Shown: positions 26,478 through 34,693, numbered from the stretch's first letter. The stretch is 64,000 nucleotides of DNA from Flavobacterium seoulense (GCF_000695795.1 NZ_JNCA01000009.1:124001-188000); one strand, 5' to 3'. The notes: generated from the letters alone by a model not told the origin. A program made the numbers and translations.

Positions 26478-28457
26478 ATGAAATATATACTAATGTTACT
26501 TTTTTTAGGAATGTCTGTAAATGCTCAAAATAAGTATATACAGCACGACAGTATAAAGAACTTAAAGGAAGTAAAAGTAAAAAGTGCGACCAAGAATAAA
26601 ATTGAAACCGAAATGAAAATAGCAGTTTCAGTGGATGAATTTTTGTCGTCTTCGGATAATATCAGTTTTATAAAACGTGGTGCTTATGCCTGGGAACCTT
26701 TGCTGAATAATATGAGTACCGAGCGTTCTATGGTGACTATTGATGGTATGCATGTTTTTGGCGCTTGTACCGATAAAATGGATCCAATAACTTCTTATGT
26801 AGAAAGTAATAATCTGGCAGCAATTGATATAAAATCAGGGCAGGAAGGAAGTTTGCACGGAGCTACAGTTGCCGGAAGTATTGATTTAAAAAGAAAAAAT
26901 ACCGCATTCAGTGTAGAAAAAAAATGGAGTGGCGCGTACCAAAGTGGTTTCGAATTCAACAACAAGCAATTTTTCAATCTAGGCAATGTGTCTTTTTCGA
27001 GTAACAAATTTGTTGCTGATGGAAGTGTTTCCTATCGAAAAGCAGAAAATTATTCTGATGGAAATAACGATGTTGTAAAACATTCGCAGTATAAAAAGTT
27101 CAATACTTCGTTAGGTTTGGCTTATAAAACCAGTGATTTATCATCCGTAAGAGTTGATGCTATTTTTGATATGGCAAAAGATGTTGGTTTTCCGGCTTTG
27201 CCAATGGATTTGTCGCTTTCCAGAGCGTTGATTACTTCGGCTTCATATAAGCAATTATTTGAAGAAGGATTAGTGAGCGTGGTGGATACCAAAATTTATT
27301 TTAATGCGATCGAACATTATATGGACGACACTACGCGTCCCGAAAATTTGGTACACATGGACATGCCTGGCTGGAGTACGACTTACGGTTTGGTTTCGAA
27401 AGCCAATTTGAAAAAGAACAATTATTCTTCGGAAATAGCATTGAATGCTTATGATAATTTGTCGATTGCCGAAATGCGAATGTATCCGCAGGACAGAAGC
27501 CAAAGAACCATGTTTGCTTACAGCTGGCCATGGGTTACGACTCGTTATGCCGGACTTTCTATGAATAATTCCTGGGATATTTCAGAGAAAAGCCAAGTAA
27601 ACTTAGGCGGGTCTTTGGGGGTAAATTACAATTATTCAAAATATGTAGAGTTCAACTGGATTTTTCATCCGGGAGCGCCACAGGAAAAAACCAGGTTTTT
27701 ACCAAATTTGAACGCAGGATATCAGTTGCAGATTGATCAGTTTAATTTTTCTGTTGGAACAGGCTATGGACATCGTGCGCCATCGGTTTCTGAGGGTTAC
27801 GGTTATTATATTTACAACAGTTTTGATCGCTATGATTACATTGGAAATCCAAATTTAAAAAACGAAATTTCGTATGAAGGAAATGCTTCGGCTGGATTTA
27901 AAAACGAAAAATTGAGCATTCAGGCTAAGGTCAATTATTTCTATATCGAAAATTATATCATTGGTAGAATCCTGAGTATGGGAAGTCCGATGAATTATCA
28001 ATCGGTGGGTGTAAAAGGTTATACGGCTTTAGATTATTCGACCCTTTTTAATATGTCAGTCAATACGACTTATGATATTTTAGAACATTTGCATTGGAAA
28101 GGAACTCTGACTTATGCAAGAGGATTGGATGATAAAGGAGGGAATTTACCATTTATTCGTCCGTTGAGTTACCAAACTTCGCTTCATTTTATGCATGGGA
28201 ATTTCGGAATCCAGACTGCTGTAAATGGCGATTTGGCACAAATTAATTACAGCCCGGAATATGGCGAAGACGAAACCAAAGCCTATAAAATCTGGAATCT
28301 TTCGGCTAATTATACTTTCAATTTTAAAAATGTAAAAAGCGTTGTACAAGTTGGTGCCGAAAACATCCTAAACGAATATTACAGCACTTATGCCGACTGG
28401 GGAAATATTCCAAGAATGGGACGTAATATTTTTACCTCTTTAAAATTAAGTTTCTAA
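26478..28457 (+). CDS. TonB-dependent copper receptor, OprC/NosA-like
   Basis: A 659-residue TonB-dependent receptor. I start it at ATG 26478; a TTG 21 bases upstream would run into the previous gene. A signal peptide ends at 'GMSVNAQ', then plug and barrel ending 'RNIFTSLKLSF'. It lacks the SusC beta-sandwich. Residues C97 and M101 ('FGACTDKMDP') and H280 and M282 ('IEHYMDD') reproduce the CxxxM and HxM copper ligands known from Pseudomonas OprC. The barrel also has Met/His-rich stretches ('LVHMDMPGW', 'AEMRMYPQDRS'). It is flanked by a YtkA-like lipoprotein and MbnP/MbnH-like genes, all pointing to copper import. Confidence 0.88.
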   Translation: MKYILMLLFLGMSVNAQNKYIQHDSIKNLKEVKVKSATKNKIETEMKIAVSVDEFLSSSDNISFIKRGAYAWEPLLNNMSTERSMVTIDGMHVFGACTDKMDPITSYVESNNLAAIDIKSGQEGSLHGATVAGSIDLKRKNTAFSVEKKWSGAYQSGFEFNNKQFFNLGNVSFSSNKFVADGSVSYRKAENYSDGNNDVVKHSQYKKFNTSLGLAYKTSDLSSVRVDAIFDMAKDVGFPALPMDLSLSRALITSASYKQLFEEGLVSVVDTKIYFNAIEHYMDDTTRPENLVHMDMPGWSTTYGLVSKANLKKNNYSSEIALNAYDNLSIAEMRMYPQDRSQRTMFAYSWPWVTTRYAGLSMNNSWDISEKSQVNLGGSLGVNYNYSKYVEFNWIFHPGAPQEKTRFLPNLNAGYQLQIDQFNFSVGTGYGHRAPSVSEGYGYYIYNSFDRYDYIGNPNLKNEISYEGNASAGFKNEKLSIQAKVNYFYIENYIIGRILSMGSPMNYQSVGVKGYTALDYSTLFNMSVNTTYDILEHLHWKGTLTYARGLDDKGGNLPFIRPLSYQTSLHFMHGNFGIQTAVNGDLAQINYSPEYGEDETKAYKIWNLSANYTFNFKNVKSVVQVGAENILNEYYSTYADWGNIPRMGRNIFTSLKLSF

Positions 28458-28460
28458 AAA

Positions 28461-28859
28461 ATGAAAAAAGTTTTCAGTATAACAATGACAATATTGTTTC
28501 TGTTGGTTTCTTTCCAGCAGGCATTGATTGTGGTTTGTTTTAAGCTGAATCAACAACAAATAGAACAGGCGTTTTGTGTTAATAAAGCTAAGCCACAATT
28601 ACAATGTCATGGTAATTGCCATTTGAAAAAAGAGTTGGAAAAATCAGAAAAAAGCAATGATCTCGAACTTAATGGTATTGGCAAAAAGATTGAAATTGCT
28701 TTGTTTTCGAATATTGAATTTGAAGCTGAAATTTTTAAAGAAATCAATTCTAATCGAATAATTGTTTATAAAGAATTAGGAAAATTAGAGCCTTATCTGG
28801 AGATTATTGTACCGCCGCCTGTTGTGTTTTTTGTTAATCAGTCTCAATTTATAACATAG
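28461..28859 (+). CDS. Small membrane-anchored Cys protein, C-x9-C-x3-C family (copy 2)
   Basis: A 132-residue paralog of the protein at 24926, starting 3 bases after the receptor stop codon. One N-terminal membrane segment ('VFSITMTILFLLVSFQQALI') is followed by 'VCFKLNQQQIEQAFCVN' and 'QCHGNCHLKKEL'. Compared with copy 1 it has an extra Cys before FKLN and a His next to each of the last two cysteines, all possible copper ligands. The C-terminus is hydrophobic and proline-rich ('IVPPPVVFFV'). No family recognised. Its place between receptor and MbnP-like gene suggests a part in copper handling. Confidence 0.72.
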   Translation: MKKVFSITMTILFLLVSFQQALIVVCFKLNQQQIEQAFCVNKAKPQLQCHGNCHLKKELEKSEKSNDLELNGIGKKIEIALFSNIEFEAEIFKEINSNRIIVYKELGKLEPYLEIIVPPPVVFFVNQSQFIT

Positions 28860-28883
28860 AAATACAATATTAAAATAATAAAA

Positions 28884-29732
28884 ATGCAAAATTTTAAAAA
28901 ATACCTTTTACTGTCATTTGCCGCATTGGCATTCGTATCATGTTCAAATAATGATGATCCTGTTGCTAATAATGTGACTTTAGAATTCAATAATACCTTC
29001 AAAAATAATACGATTGTTCTGGGAGATGCTGCTTCAACTTCGGCTACAACAAATACCTCTGCCGGAGGGCAAATTCATCATTTTTCGGAATTAAAATATG
29101 TAATTAGTAATATCCGTCTTATCAAAGAAGATGGAAGCGAAGTAACTTATAATGTAAATGATTTAGACAAAGGCGCAACAGTTATTGATCAGTCAAAAGC
29201 GGCTTCATTGAGCTACATTTTGAGTAATATTCCTTCGGCGACTTATAAGCAAATTAAATTTGGATTAGGAATTAAACCGGAAATAAACACTCTGGATCAG
29301 GTTCGTTTTCCAAATTTCTATGCAGCTGCAGGAGCTAATGATACAAAAATGCACTGGGAATGGGGAACAGGTTACCGTTTTACTAAAATTGAAGGTTTCT
29401 ATGATGTTGACAATAAAGCTTTGTCAATTCATACAGGAAGCACTGTTGAGGGAACAGCTCCAAACTACACACAAGGAGTGAATGCTTACAGAGACATTAC
29501 TTTAAACTTGACTACAAATGCGATTGTAGGTGGTAGTGCTCCAAAAATTAAAATCAAAGCTGATTTTGATAAATTGTTAAGCGGAAAAACAAACACAATT
29601 ACATTAGGTGCAGGAAATGCAACACCAAGTATTCATACTGCTGCTAATATGGTATTGTATGTTGATAATTTGGGTGGAAATGGTTCAAGTGACATCAGCG
29701 GAATGTTCTCAATTACGAGTGTAGAAAACTAA
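28884..29732 (+). CDS. MbnP-like copper-binding lipoprotein
   Basis: A 282-residue lipoprotein (acyl-Cys20 in 'LAFVSC'). It matches my memory of the MbnP family: 'VTLEFNNTF' at the start, 'LKYVISNIRLI', and the signature 'KMHWEWGTGYRFTKIEGFYD' with Trp158 and Trp160, followed by 'FSIHTGS'-like 'LSIHTGS'. In methanotrophs MbnP is processed by the di-haem enzyme MbnH, which oxidises a tryptophan to kynurenine to build a copper site. An MbnH-like gene is next here, so the same chemistry is plausible. Which Trp would be modified cannot be told from sequence. Confidence 0.85.
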   Translation: MQNFKKYLLLSFAALAFVSCSNNDDPVANNVTLEFNNTFKNNTIVLGDAASTSATTNTSAGGQIHHFSELKYVISNIRLIKEDGSEVTYNVNDLDKGATVIDQSKAASLSYILSNIPSATYKQIKFGLGIKPEINTLDQVRFPNFYAAAGANDTKMHWEWGTGYRFTKIEGFYDVDNKALSIHTGSTVEGTAPNYTQGVNAYRDITLNLTTNAIVGGSAPKIKIKADFDKLLSGKTNTITLGAGNATPSIHTAANMVLYVDNLGGNGSSDISGMFSITSVEN

Positions 29733-29741
29733 TTTATAATT

Positions 29742-29783
29742 CAGAGCCGTTTGATTTTTCAAGTTCTAAACGGCTCTGTTTTT
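29742..29783 (+). terminator. Rho-independent terminator-like hairpin between mbnP-like and mbnH-like genes
   Basis: CAGAGCCGTTT (29742-29752) pairs with AAACGGCTCTG (29768-29778), followed by TTTTT. It lies inside the gene cluster, 13 bases before the next start codon, so it may lower expression of the di-haem enzyme rather than end the operon. Confidence 0.75.
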
Positions 29784-29796
29784 AAAATCATTTAGA

Positions 29797-30813
29797 ATGA
29801 AAAAATTAATCGGAATTGTATCATTACTAATTTTGTTAGTGTCTTGCAGCAGCAATGATACTGACGGAATTTATTATGATAATCCTGAAGTTTCGCTCGA
29901 AATTCCTGCTGGTTTTCCTGAACTGAATTCTTTTGTAAGCTTAAATAAGCTTACAAAATATGGCGTGGAATTAGGTGAAAAATTATTTTCAGATAAAAGA
30001 TTTAGTGCTGATAATACCATTTCCTGTTCGAGTTGTCATATTCAGGCGAATGCTTTTGCCGATCATAATCCGCAGGGAATAGGAATCGAAGGAAGAGTAG
30101 GACTTCGAAATACACCGGCGATTCAGAATTTAATTTTTATGAAGTTTTTCAACTGGGACGGAAGCAAACTCCAATTGGAGAATCAGCCGCTTGTTCCTAT
30201 TATTACTCATGAAGAAATGGATTCTTCAATCTTAGAAGTTATTGGAAAAATAAAAGATGATGCCGTATATAAAGATTTGTTCCAAAAAGCTTTTGGTGAT
30301 GAAACTATTACGCCGGAACGAATTTTTAAAAGTATCGCTCAGTTTGAGTACACCTTAATTTCAGTCAATAGTAAATACGATAAGGTGAAACGAAATGAAA
30401 GTGCTTTTACAACAGCCGAAGCACAAGGTTACGCCACTTTTCAGCAAAAATGCGCAAGCTGTCACAGCACCGAATTATTTACCGATCAAAGTTTTAGAAA
30501 CATAGGTTTTCCAATAAATACTGATACTAACGAAGCAGGTCGCGCCAGAGTTACAGGAATTCCTGCTGATTACATGAGTTTTCGTGTTCCTTCGTTGCGA
30601 AATGTAGAATACACCGCTCCTTATGGGAGTTTCGGTCAGTTTCCCGACTTGAAATCGGTTTTAGATTATTTTGATAATGGCGTTTTAGATGCTGATAATC
30701 TTGATCCTGTTTTTAAAAATAATGCAGGGAAAATTCCACTTTCCGAAGAAGAAAAAACAAATCTAATTGCCTTTATGAAAACATTAAGTGACCAAAAGTT
30801 TATTGGGAAATAA
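29797..30813 (+). CDS. Di-haem cytochrome c peroxidase-family enzyme, MbnH-like
   Basis: A 338-residue periplasmic lipoprotein ('LLVSC' near residue 17) with two haem c sites, CSSCH at 77-81 and CASCH at 219-223. It carries the family's 'LFSDKRFSADNTISC', 'LRNTPAIQNLIF', 'FNWDGS', 'ITHEEM' and 'FRVPSLRNVEYTAPYGSFG'. Classical bacterial cytochrome c peroxidases detoxify hydrogen peroxide, but the adjacent MbnP-like gene and copper receptor favour the MbnH role, oxidation of an MbnP tryptophan. Its stop codon abuts the stop codon of the convergent ars operon. Confidence 0.85.
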   Translation: MKKLIGIVSLLILLVSCSSNDTDGIYYDNPEVSLEIPAGFPELNSFVSLNKLTKYGVELGEKLFSDKRFSADNTISCSSCHIQANAFADHNPQGIGIEGRVGLRNTPAIQNLIFMKFFNWDGSKLQLENQPLVPIITHEEMDSSILEVIGKIKDDAVYKDLFQKAFGDETITPERIFKSIAQFEYTLISVNSKYDKVKRNESAFTTAEAQGYATFQQKCASCHSTELFTDQSFRNIGFPINTDTNEAGRARVTGIPADYMSFRVPSLRNVEYTAPYGSFGQFPDLKSVLDYFDNGVLDADNLDPVFKNNAGKIPLSEEEKTNLIAFMKTLSDQKFIGK

Positions 30814-31236
30814 TCATGATTTTGAAATTTCCTGAGCAAAATTTTCGCAATAGTCTTTTATTAGCTGTCTCACTTTTCTAAATTCTTCATCGATTTCTGT
30901 CTCTGTTCCTGTAGCCTTTGCCGGGTCAGGAAAATTGTAGTGAAATTTTTCTGCATTTGTTGGGAAAAACGGACAGCGTTCTTTTGCGTTATCACAAACA
31001 GTAATTACGTAGTCAAAATCAATATGAGTGTATTCGTCAATATTGTTAGAAGTATGATTTGAAATATCGATGCCATCTTCCAGCATTGTTGCAATAGCTT
31101 TTGGATTTACTCCATGAGTTTCTACACCTGCACTGTAAACTTCAGCTTTATTGTTTGTAAAATATCTCATATAGCCCTCGGCAATTTGACTTCTACAGCT
31201 ATTTCCAGTGCAAAGTATTAGTATTTTCTTTTTCAT
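30814..31236 (-). CDS. arsC: Thioredoxin-coupled arsenate reductase (LMW-phosphatase fold)
   Basis: A 140-residue cytosolic ArsC of the pI258 type. The phosphatase loop 'CTGNSCR' is at 9-15 and the two shuttle cysteines are C81 and C88 in 'VCDNAKERC', the spacing expected for reduction by thioredoxin. It reduces arsenate to arsenite. It is the last gene of the minus-strand ars operon, starting 3 bases after the 41-residue peptide gene. No arsenite efflux gene follows within the window, since the neighbour is a convergent copper gene. Confidence 0.92.
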   Translation of the reverse strand: MKKKILILCTGNSCRSQIAEGYMRYFTNNKAEVYSAGVETHGVNPKAIATMLEDGIDISNHTSNNIDEYTHIDFDYVITVCDNAKERCPFFPTNAEKFHYNFPDPAKATGTETEIDEEFRKVRQLIKDYCENFAQEISKS

Positions 31237-31239
31237 AAT

Positions 31240-31365
31240 TTAAACGAATAACCAAATGATATTGATGATGCAGAATTTTGGATCAAAGCCAAAAATAAGC
31301 TGTAACACAATAACAGAAGAGGTGATAATAATTGGTTTTTTATAAATATTAAGTTTGCTTTTCAT
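31240..31365 (-). CDS. 41-residue membrane peptide of the ars operon
   Basis: An ATG at 31365 opens a 41-residue frame ending TAA, fitted between the DUF6428 and arsC genes with 3-base gaps. The sequence has one likely membrane segment ('PIIITSSVIVLQLIFGFDP') and a hydrophobic end ('IINIIWLFV'). The tight spacing on both sides argues that it is translated. Function unknown. Confidence 0.6.
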   Translation of the reverse strand: MKSKLNIYKKPIIITSSVIVLQLIFGFDPKFCIINIIWLFV

Positions 31366-31368
31366 GTT

Positions 31369-31818
31369 TTAGCAGCAACCTGAATTTGGACTACAATTAG
31401 CAGTGGTGTTTTTTTGTTTTTCTGCTGGGATTCCGCATTGATCTTGCGCTAAACAAGCCGTCTTTTTGTTTTTTAGAACAAAAACATTTCCGTTAAAATC
31501 TAAATCATATTTACCGATGGTTTCAGTTTGATATTCCACTTCGATTTCAAAGTCTTTAATGTCTAATTGATCTTCCGAAAGTGTAATGATATTAAGCAAT
31601 TTATTTGGTTTCAAACGATGTTCAAAATCCTTGGCATCCCAAAGTTGAAAGTTAACCACTTTCTCATTTCTGATTATACCACCACAATCGATAAACTTTT
31701 TTGTAATTATTCCAATTTCAGTAACGTGGAAATGTTCGGGTACAAAAGTTCCGTTTTCTAATTGAAATTCAACATTCACTAATGTGGATAAAATTTGTTT
31801 TATTTCAGATAATTTCAT
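31369..31818 (-). CDS. DUF6428-family protein of the ars operon
   Basis: A 149-residue cytosolic protein that I recognise as DUF6428 ('FVPEHFHVTEIGIITKKFIDCGG', read in parts; 'VNFQLWDAKDFEHRLKPNKLL'). It occurs next to arsR in Bacteroidota ars operons. The C-terminal tail is rich in cysteine ('CLAQDQCG', 'CSPNSGCC'), which would suit arsenite binding, though no function is established. An ArsR-type operator lies 25 bases upstream. Confidence 0.8.
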   Translation of the reverse strand: MKLSEIKQILSTLVNVEFQLENGTFVPEHFHVTEIGIITKKFIDCGGIIRNEKVVNFQLWDAKDFEHRLKPNKLLNIITLSEDQLDIKDFEIEVEYQTETIGKYDLDFNGNVFVLKNKKTACLAQDQCGIPAEKQKNTTANCSPNSGCC

Positions 31819-31842
31819 TTTATAAAATTATATTTGTTTAAT

Positions 31843-31857
31843 GCAATATTGCGATAT
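31843..31857 (-). promoter_or_regulatory. ArsR-type operator before the DUF6428 gene
   Basis: GCAATATTGCGATAT shares 13 of 14 bases (CAATATTrCGATAT) with the palindrome before arsR at 32216-32237. It lies between arsR and the next gene and suggests a second, internal control point. Confidence 0.6.
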
Positions 31858-31876
31858 ATTGGATCAAAAAAATGTT

Positions 31877-32203
31877 TTAGCAACATTTTTGTTTTGATAC
31901 GTTTTGTATGATATTTGAAAAATAAGTGTTTAAAATAGCTATTGTTTTTTCGTCAATACAATAGCAAATGGAGTTTCCGGTTATGTTTCCCTTTATGATA
32001 CCTGCATTTTTAAGTTCTTTTAAATGTTGTGAAACCGTAGGCTGGGCAAGAGGAAGTTCATTAACAATATCGCCACAAATACATTCATTTACTTTTAATA
32101 AATATTCGATAATGGCAATTCTCGCCGGATGTCCCAAAGCTTTAGCAATAGAAGCTATTTTATTTTGTGCATCAGTAAAGTGTTCAGTTTTAGTAGCTCC
32201 CAT
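31877..32203 (-). CDS. arsR: ArsR-family metalloregulator
   Basis: A 108-residue winged-helix repressor. The metal-binding motif on helix 3 is 'ECICGD', the DNA-reading helix is 'LAQPTVSQHLKELKNAGI', and the wing is 'KGNITGNSICYCID'. It ends in 'KQKCC', giving extra thiols. Arsenite or a related metalloid would release it from DNA. It heads the minus-strand ars operon, with a 22-base near-palindrome just before its start that fits autoregulation. Confidence 0.93.
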   Translation of the reverse strand: MGATKTEHFTDAQNKIASIAKALGHPARIAIIEYLLKVNECICGDIVNELPLAQPTVSQHLKELKNAGIIKGNITGNSICYCIDEKTIAILNTYFSNIIQNVSKQKCC

Positions 32204-32215
32204 TTTGTTTTAAAT

Positions 32216-32237
32216 AATATCGCAATATTACGATATT
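32216..32237 (-). promoter_or_regulatory. ArsR operator and promoter region before arsR
   Basis: AATATCG (32216-32222) and CGATATT (32231-32237) form an inverted repeat around CAATATTA. The whole 22 bases are palindromic except for one pair. The start of arsR is 13 bases away. Confidence 0.75.
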
Positions 32238-32563
32238 GTTTTTTGAATGACAAAGAATAATTGAGTTTTTTGAATGGGAAATTTAGGATGTAAAAAGCCT
32301 TCTATAAATTAAACGTGCTCTAAGTAGCTGTTTTTTCGAAAAAAAATCACTTTTTCGAGTGTTCAAGCAACTCAAAATCAATCCTGTCTAAGTTTTCTGA
32401 AGAAAAATTTTCTGTTTTTGTTGATTATTATATCTTACAAAAGATTAATTTTCTTTAAATGTTTTTTAAAAAAGGTAAATATTCTTATTTTAAGTAAAAA
32501 TTAAAATAATTAATCTTTTGTTTTCAAATTTGTAAGGTAAAAAAAACTAAATATAGCCATCAA
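32238..32563. other. Upstream region of mesX with a spaced inverted repeat
   Basis: No gene seen. ACAAAAGATTAATT (32437-32450) and AATTAATCTTTTGT (32508-32521) are a perfect 14-base inverted repeat 57 bases apart; the outer TTACAAA and TTTGTAA continue the symmetry loosely. It could be a pair of regulator sites or a long hairpin in the mesX leader. I see no known SAM riboswitch. Confidence 0.5.
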
Positions 32564-33610
32564 ATGAAAACGAACCTACAAGAAGATTCAATACTAAACG
32601 AAAATAAAGATATTGAAGTCGTCCATAATACAATCAAGAATGATTTTGCATTCACGCTAAAGAGTATATTTTTCAATGAGGACTATATTCCATCGAATAG
32701 TACTCGTACAACAACCAACTTTGCTAATTTGGCAAGAGGAGCAAGTCGTCAGGAAAATGTACGCAACACTATTACTATGATTAACCATCGTTTTAATACC
32801 TTGGCAAACTGGGATAATCCTAATAATGATCGCTATTCGGTTGAATTAGAAATTGTATCTGTTGCTATAGATATTGATGGCAGCGGTAAAACATTCCCAA
32901 CGATTGAGGTTTTAAAAACGCATATTATTGATCATAAAACTGGTCAACGCATTGAAGGAATTGTTGGGAATAACTTTTCTTCTTACGTGCGTGATTATGA
33001 TTTTAGCGTATTGCTTTTAGAGCATAACAAAGGTAAAGATGACTATAGTATTCCGGATAATTTTGGTGAATTACACGGCAAAATATTTAAGCATTTTGTG
33101 AATTCTAAAACTTATAAAGAAAACTTTATCAAACCACCTGTTATTTGCCTGAGCGTATCACATAATAAAACCTATACTCGTACAACAAACCATCACCCAA
33201 TATTAGGTTTCGAATACGAAGTCAACGATTCTTCTTTAACAGAACAATACTTCAAAAAAATGGGTTTGCAGGTTCGTTATTTTATGCCTCCTAACAGTGT
33301 TGCGCCTTTGACGTTTTATTTCTTTGGTGACTTATTAGCGGATTATACCAACCTTGAATTGATCAGTACTATTAGTACAATGGAAACCTTCCAAAAGATT
33401 TACAGACCTGAAATTTATAATGCCAATGCTGTTGCAGGGGCATGCTTTAATCCTAGTTTACAAAATCAAGATCATTCTTTAACAAAAATTGTATACGACC
33501 GGGAAGAACGAACCAGATTAGGAATTGAGCAGGGAAAATTTACAGAAGAGCATTTCATTAAGCCTAACAAAAATGTTTTAGAACAATGGTCTGCTAATTT
33601 CACTCTTTAA
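32564..33610 (+). CDS. mesX: MesX (DUF1852), partner of the methionine synthase MesD
   Basis: A 348-residue cytosolic protein that I recognise as DUF1852 ('FAFTLKSIFFNEDYIPSNSTR', read in parts; 'TTNFANLARGASRQENVRNT', 'MINHRFNTLANWDNPNNDRY', 'VAGACFNPSLQNQ'). In published work on folate-independent methionine synthases, DUF1852 (MesX) is required for MesD activity, which also needs oxygen. The mesD-like gene follows 27 bases downstream, so the two are an operon. Its precise chemistry is not settled; it may supply or help use the methyl donor. Confidence 0.85.
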   Translation: MKTNLQEDSILNENKDIEVVHNTIKNDFAFTLKSIFFNEDYIPSNSTRTTTNFANLARGASRQENVRNTITMINHRFNTLANWDNPNNDRYSVELEIVSVAIDIDGSGKTFPTIEVLKTHIIDHKTGQRIEGIVGNNFSSYVRDYDFSVLLLEHNKGKDDYSIPDNFGELHGKIFKHFVNSKTYKENFIKPPVICLSVSHNKTYTRTTNHHPILGFEYEVNDSSLTEQYFKKMGLQVRYFMPPNSVAPLTFYFFGDLLADYTNLELISTISTMETFQKIYRPEIYNANAVAGACFNPSLQNQDHSLTKIVYDREERTRLGIEQGKFTEEHFIKPNKNVLEQWSANFTL

Positions 33611-33637
33611 TTGATTATAAAACATTAAAATTCGAAT

Positions 33638-34669
33638 ATGAAGAAATTATTATTACCAACATCAATTGTTGGAAGTTTACCCAAACCTGCCTGGCTTGCA
33701 CCACCCGAGAAACTTTGGTCACCCTGGAAACTAGAAGGAGATCAGTTAGTTGAAGGAAAACAAGATGCGTTACGCATTTCTTTGCAGGAACAGCTATTGG
33801 CCGGGGTTGATATCATTTGTGATGGTGAGCAAACACGCCAACATTTTGTAACCACTTTTATCGAGCATTTAAGCGGTGTAGATTTTGAAAATCGTAAGAT
33901 TGTAAAAATTCGTGACCGTTATGATGCGAGTGTTCCTATTGTTGTAGATCAAGTTATTCGTCAAAAATCAGTTTTTGTTGATGATGCTAAATTTTTACGT
34001 AAGCAGACTAATAAACCTATAAAATGGGCATTGCCCGGTCCGATGACAATGGTAGATACTTTATATGATGACCATTACAAAAGCCGGGAAAAATTAGCAT
34101 GGGAATTTGCAAAAGCGCTCAATGAAGAAGCAAGAGAGCTTCAAGATGCGGGAGTAGATATTATCCAGTTTGATGAACCTGCATTTAATGTGTTTTTTGA
34201 TGAAGTAAACGACTGGGGAATGGCAGTATTGGAAAAGGCCATTGAAGGTTTAAAGTGTCAAACGGCGGTACATATTTGTTATGGTTATGGAATACAGGCA
34301 AATAATGACTGGAAAAAAACATTGGGTTCAGAATGGCGTCAATACGAAGAAATTTTTCCAAAAATTCAAAAATCTAATATTGATATTGTGTCATTAGAGT
34401 GTCATAACTCGCGTGTGCCTTATGATTTAATGGAACTTGTTCGTGGTAAAAAAGTGATGGTAGGTGCGATTGATGTGGCAACCAACACTATCGAAACGCC
34501 CGAAGAAGTTGCTGCTACCTTACGTAAAGCTTTAGAGTTTGTAGATCCCGAAAATCTTTATCCTTCTACCAATTGTGGTATGGCTCCATTATCCCGAAAA
34601 GTAGCCAGAGGTAAGTTAAGCGCTTTAAGTGCAGGAGCAGCAATTATACGTAACGAACTTGCTATTTAG
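33638..34669 (+). CDS. mesD: MesD, core (MetE C-terminal-like) methionine synthase
   Basis: A 343-residue protein with only the catalytic barrel of cobalamin-independent methionine synthase; full MetE is about 750 residues. It starts 'LLPTSIVGSLPKP' and carries the substrate and zinc-site segments 'VDIICDGEQTRQHF', 'DIIQFDEPAFN', 'AVHICYGYG', 'DIVSLECHNSRVP', 'VMVGAIDVATNTIETPEEVA' and 'STNCGMAPLSR'. With MesX next door this is the MesD type, which makes methionine from homocysteine without methyl-folate. It lies in the same general interval as the sulfur and copper genes but is not obviously coregulated with them. Confidence 0.87.
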   Translation: MKKLLLPTSIVGSLPKPAWLAPPEKLWSPWKLEGDQLVEGKQDALRISLQEQLLAGVDIICDGEQTRQHFVTTFIEHLSGVDFENRKIVKIRDRYDASVPIVVDQVIRQKSVFVDDAKFLRKQTNKPIKWALPGPMTMVDTLYDDHYKSREKLAWEFAKALNEEARELQDAGVDIIQFDEPAFNVFFDEVNDWGMAVLEKAIEGLKCQTAVHICYGYGIQANNDWKKTLGSEWRQYEEIFPKIQKSNIDIVSLECHNSRVPYDLMELVRGKKVMVGAIDVATNTIETPEEVAATLRKALEFVDPENLYPSTNCGMAPLSRKVARGKLSALSAGAAIIRNELAI

Positions 34670-34693
34670 TTTCAATAATTAATATAAAATGGT

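Noticed and set aside
29797..30813. Plain cytochrome c peroxidase for peroxide defence
   Set aside because: Possible from the fold alone, but the adjacent MbnP-like gene and copper receptor make the MbnH role more likely.
32238..32563. SAM riboswitch before mesX
   Set aside because: I could not find the helices or conserved core of any SAM riboswitch class; only the spaced inverted repeat is clear.
33638..34669. Truncated MetE
   Set aside because: The 343-residue length with clean ends and the mesX neighbour fit the stand-alone MesD family, not a broken 750-residue MetE.
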